Assembly (NCBI GenBank): GCA_023091665.1
Contig: JALJCQ010000013.1
Location: forward strand, 372,001-436,000
Source: Pythium myriotylum
Taxonomy: Eukaryota > Oomycota > Peronosporomycetes > Pythiales > Pythiaceae
Length of the DNA: 64,000 nt
Direction of reading: 5' to 3'
The notes beneath the pieces are model-generated. The model saw nothing but the letters and a program-made list of their open reading frames with translations, searched no databases and was not told where the DNA came from. Each line of letters opens with the position of its first letter. Position 1 is the first letter of the stretch. Shown piece after piece: positions 62,715-64,000 of the stretch. A program made the translations under genes and the position numbers.

Positions 62715-64000
62715 CTAACAGCCATCCGAAGGAGAGCTCGACTGCAAAGCCGAATATGCCTTGCGAAGCTCATAGAACACTTCCATCGCACTAGGACGTT
62801 CGTGTGGGTCAAAGCTCAGACATCGACGAATCAAAGCCGATACCGCCGACGGGCACGAAGAAGTCGGTGTTGGGTGAAGCTGGCCTGCACCAACACGGAG
62901 GATAAAGCTCGTGTTCACTTGCACCGCGCTCGTCTCAGGCGCTGTCCACTCCGCTTCGTCTGCGAATGGATGCGAGCAACGGTCCAGTTCGACCAGCAGC
63001 ACTCCAAACGAATATATATCCGCCTTCTCACTCGACCTCTCACCGCGCATAACCTCGGGAGCGATCCACGCCACCACGCCAGCCTCACTGGTTGTAATGG
63101 TATCATCACCGCGCTCTCTCCCGACACTCATACCATCCAGTTTGGCGTTGCCGACTCGGTCGAGAAGAACCGTTTTTGTCCTCAGGTTATGGTGTACAAT
63201 CGGAGTTGTAAACGAGTGCAAGTACACGACAGCTTCGGCGACATCTGCGGCTATCTGACACTTGCTCTTCAAATGAGACGGTGTCCACGGCTCGGACCAC
63301 TCTCGTCCAGTCGATTCGGAGCTCTGATGAGCCATCAGTGACTCTAGATCACCGCCTGGCATGAACTCGACGATCGCTGTCAGATCACGAATGCTGGTGG
63401 AGGCGAGTCCGATGAACTTGACGACCCGAGGATGTTCGAGAGACGCAGCCATGCGGATATCTCTCAGGAAGAGCTCTAGACTGACCTCATCGCGCCACGA
63501 GTCTGGCCGCATTCGCTTGATCATCACTGGCGTTTTCTTGTAGGATCCACGAATTGTTGTGCCGAGTCGCTGCAGATCACTCGACTTGCTGAAGGTGACA
63601 TCTCGCTCGTCTACAGCGAACGTGCTCAAGAGAGCGTCATCTCGTAGCTCATTTGCAAGCATTTCCAGTCGCTTCCAATCTGGTTCGACACTTGCTGGAT
63701 TCGTGTCTCCAGTCTTGGGAGATTCCATACTCGTGTACTTGTCGTCGTCTCGGTGCGTTGCGGCAAAAACGATTCGGTAGATGACCACAGCGATCGCGAG
63801 TGCGGCCACACCAGACAGGACACTCGCAACGATGACCAGGTCGTGTCGTCTGGTTGAGCTATGTGCCTCGACAGCATCATCATATGAGGACGAGCCATTG
63901 GTTGACGGCTTCGAGGGTTCGTTGGTTCGATTATTGCTCTGAATAGGACTTGAAGTCGTTGTGGCAGCTGGCTTATTAGATCGTTCCTTCGGTCTTCCGA
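62715..64000 (-). CDS. LRR receptor pseudokinase, intracellular part (5' end beyond window)
   Basis: Last exon only, at least 428 codons. It begins in a Ser/Thr/Asn-rich stalk (TTTSSPIQSNNRTNEPSK), passes a membrane helix (LVIVASVLSGVAALAIAVVI) and ends with a kinase-like domain closely similar to the pseudokinase at 55893. The catalytic loop is VHHNLRTKTVLLD (HRD to HHN, Lys to Arg, Asn to Thr) and DFG is replaced (LDGMSVGRE). The ATP-binding Lys in VMIKRM is kept, as are APE and RPSAMEVFYELRK. It converges on the active kinase gene with about 100 bp between stop codons. By analogy the missing part should contain a signal peptide and LRR exons. Confidence 0.82.
   Translation of the reverse strand, partial: GRPKERSNKPAATTTSSPIQSNNRTNEPSKPSTNGSSSYDDAVEAHSSTRRHDLVIVASVLSGVAALAIAVVIYRIVFAATHRDDDKYTSMESPKTGDTNPASVEPDWKRLEMLANELRDDALLSTFAVDERDVTFSKSSDLQRLGTTIRGSYKKTPVMIKRMRPDSWRDEVSLELFLRDIRMAASLEHPRVVKFIGLASTSIRDLTAIVEFMPGGDLESLMAHQSSESTGREWSEPWTPSHLKSKCQIAADVAEAVVYLHSFTTPIVHHNLRTKTVLLDRVGNAKLDGMSVGRERGDDTITTSEAGVVAWIAPEVMRGERSSEKADIYSFGVLLVELDRCSHPFADEAEWTAPETSAVQVNTSFILRVGAGQLHPTPTSSCPSAVSALIRRCLSFDPHERPSAMEVFYELRKAYSALQSSSPSDGC

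Noticed and set aside
1..64000. tRNA, rRNA or other structured RNA genes
   Set aside because: No cloverleaf box A/box B pairs or rRNA-like conserved blocks were noticed by eye; a covariance-model search would be decisive.

Overview
The window is nuclear DNA from an oomycete, most likely of the Phytophthora/Pythium/Globisporangium group. Genes are dense and on both strands. Introns are short (about 40-150 bp, GT-AG). Coding exons are rich in G/C third positions. Gene content is typical of oomycetes: a PDR-type ABC transporter, membrane-anchored GH5 proteins, an AA17-like copper LPMO, a coiled-coil/START-like family, LRR receptor kinases and a copia-free scatter of non-LTR retroelement debris. 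I saw no rRNA, tRNA or CRISPR array.

Layout. 0-10 kb is housekeeping: a partial SET-domain protein (-), an unknown possibly myristoylated protein (-), a triose-phosphate-translocator-type transporter (+), a UBE2G/Ubc7-type E2 (+), a mitochondrial-type phosphoglycerate mutase (+) and VPS11 (+). 10-17 kb holds a split coiled-coil/START-like gene (-), a full-size ABCG/PDR pump (+) and a striking fold-back repeat. 17-25.7 kb holds a WLM (Wss1-type) DNA-protein-crosslink protease with SUMO-interacting motifs (-), a 49-residue protein (+), a frameshifted P-loop gene with a G22 tract (+), a RidA-type protein (-) and a PI4K-gamma-like kinase (+). 25.7-30 kb holds two coiled-coil proteins (-). 30-37.7 kb holds carnitine acetyltransferase (+), a Cys-rich membrane astacin that has lost its catalytic Glu (+), a mitochondrial protein (-) and a GNAT acetyltransferase (-). 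39-45.3 kb holds two type II membrane GH5 proteins (+) flanking a dead LINE fragment, then an LC8-type dynein light chain (+). 45.3-54.6 kb holds an eight-exon coiled-coil gene (-), the LPMO (+), a small secreted Cys protein (+), a receptor-kinase pseudogene fragment (+) and a 968-residue protein (+). 55.9-64 kb is a cluster of three paralogous LRR receptor kinases.

The most interesting block is the receptor cluster. Its two complete members share an unusual design: one leucine-rich repeat per exon of about 66 nt, all in the same phase, followed by a transmembrane helix and a TKL kinase domain. The + strand copy (59637-62613) keeps every catalytic motif. The two flanking - strand copies keep the kinase fold but have lost the HRD aspartate and the DFG motif. 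This suggests a physically linked set of one active receptor kinase and two receptor pseudokinases.

Exon models were built by hand from splice signals, phase and protein continuity. Coordinates of multi-exon genes are outer limits of the coding sequence, with exons listed in the evidence.
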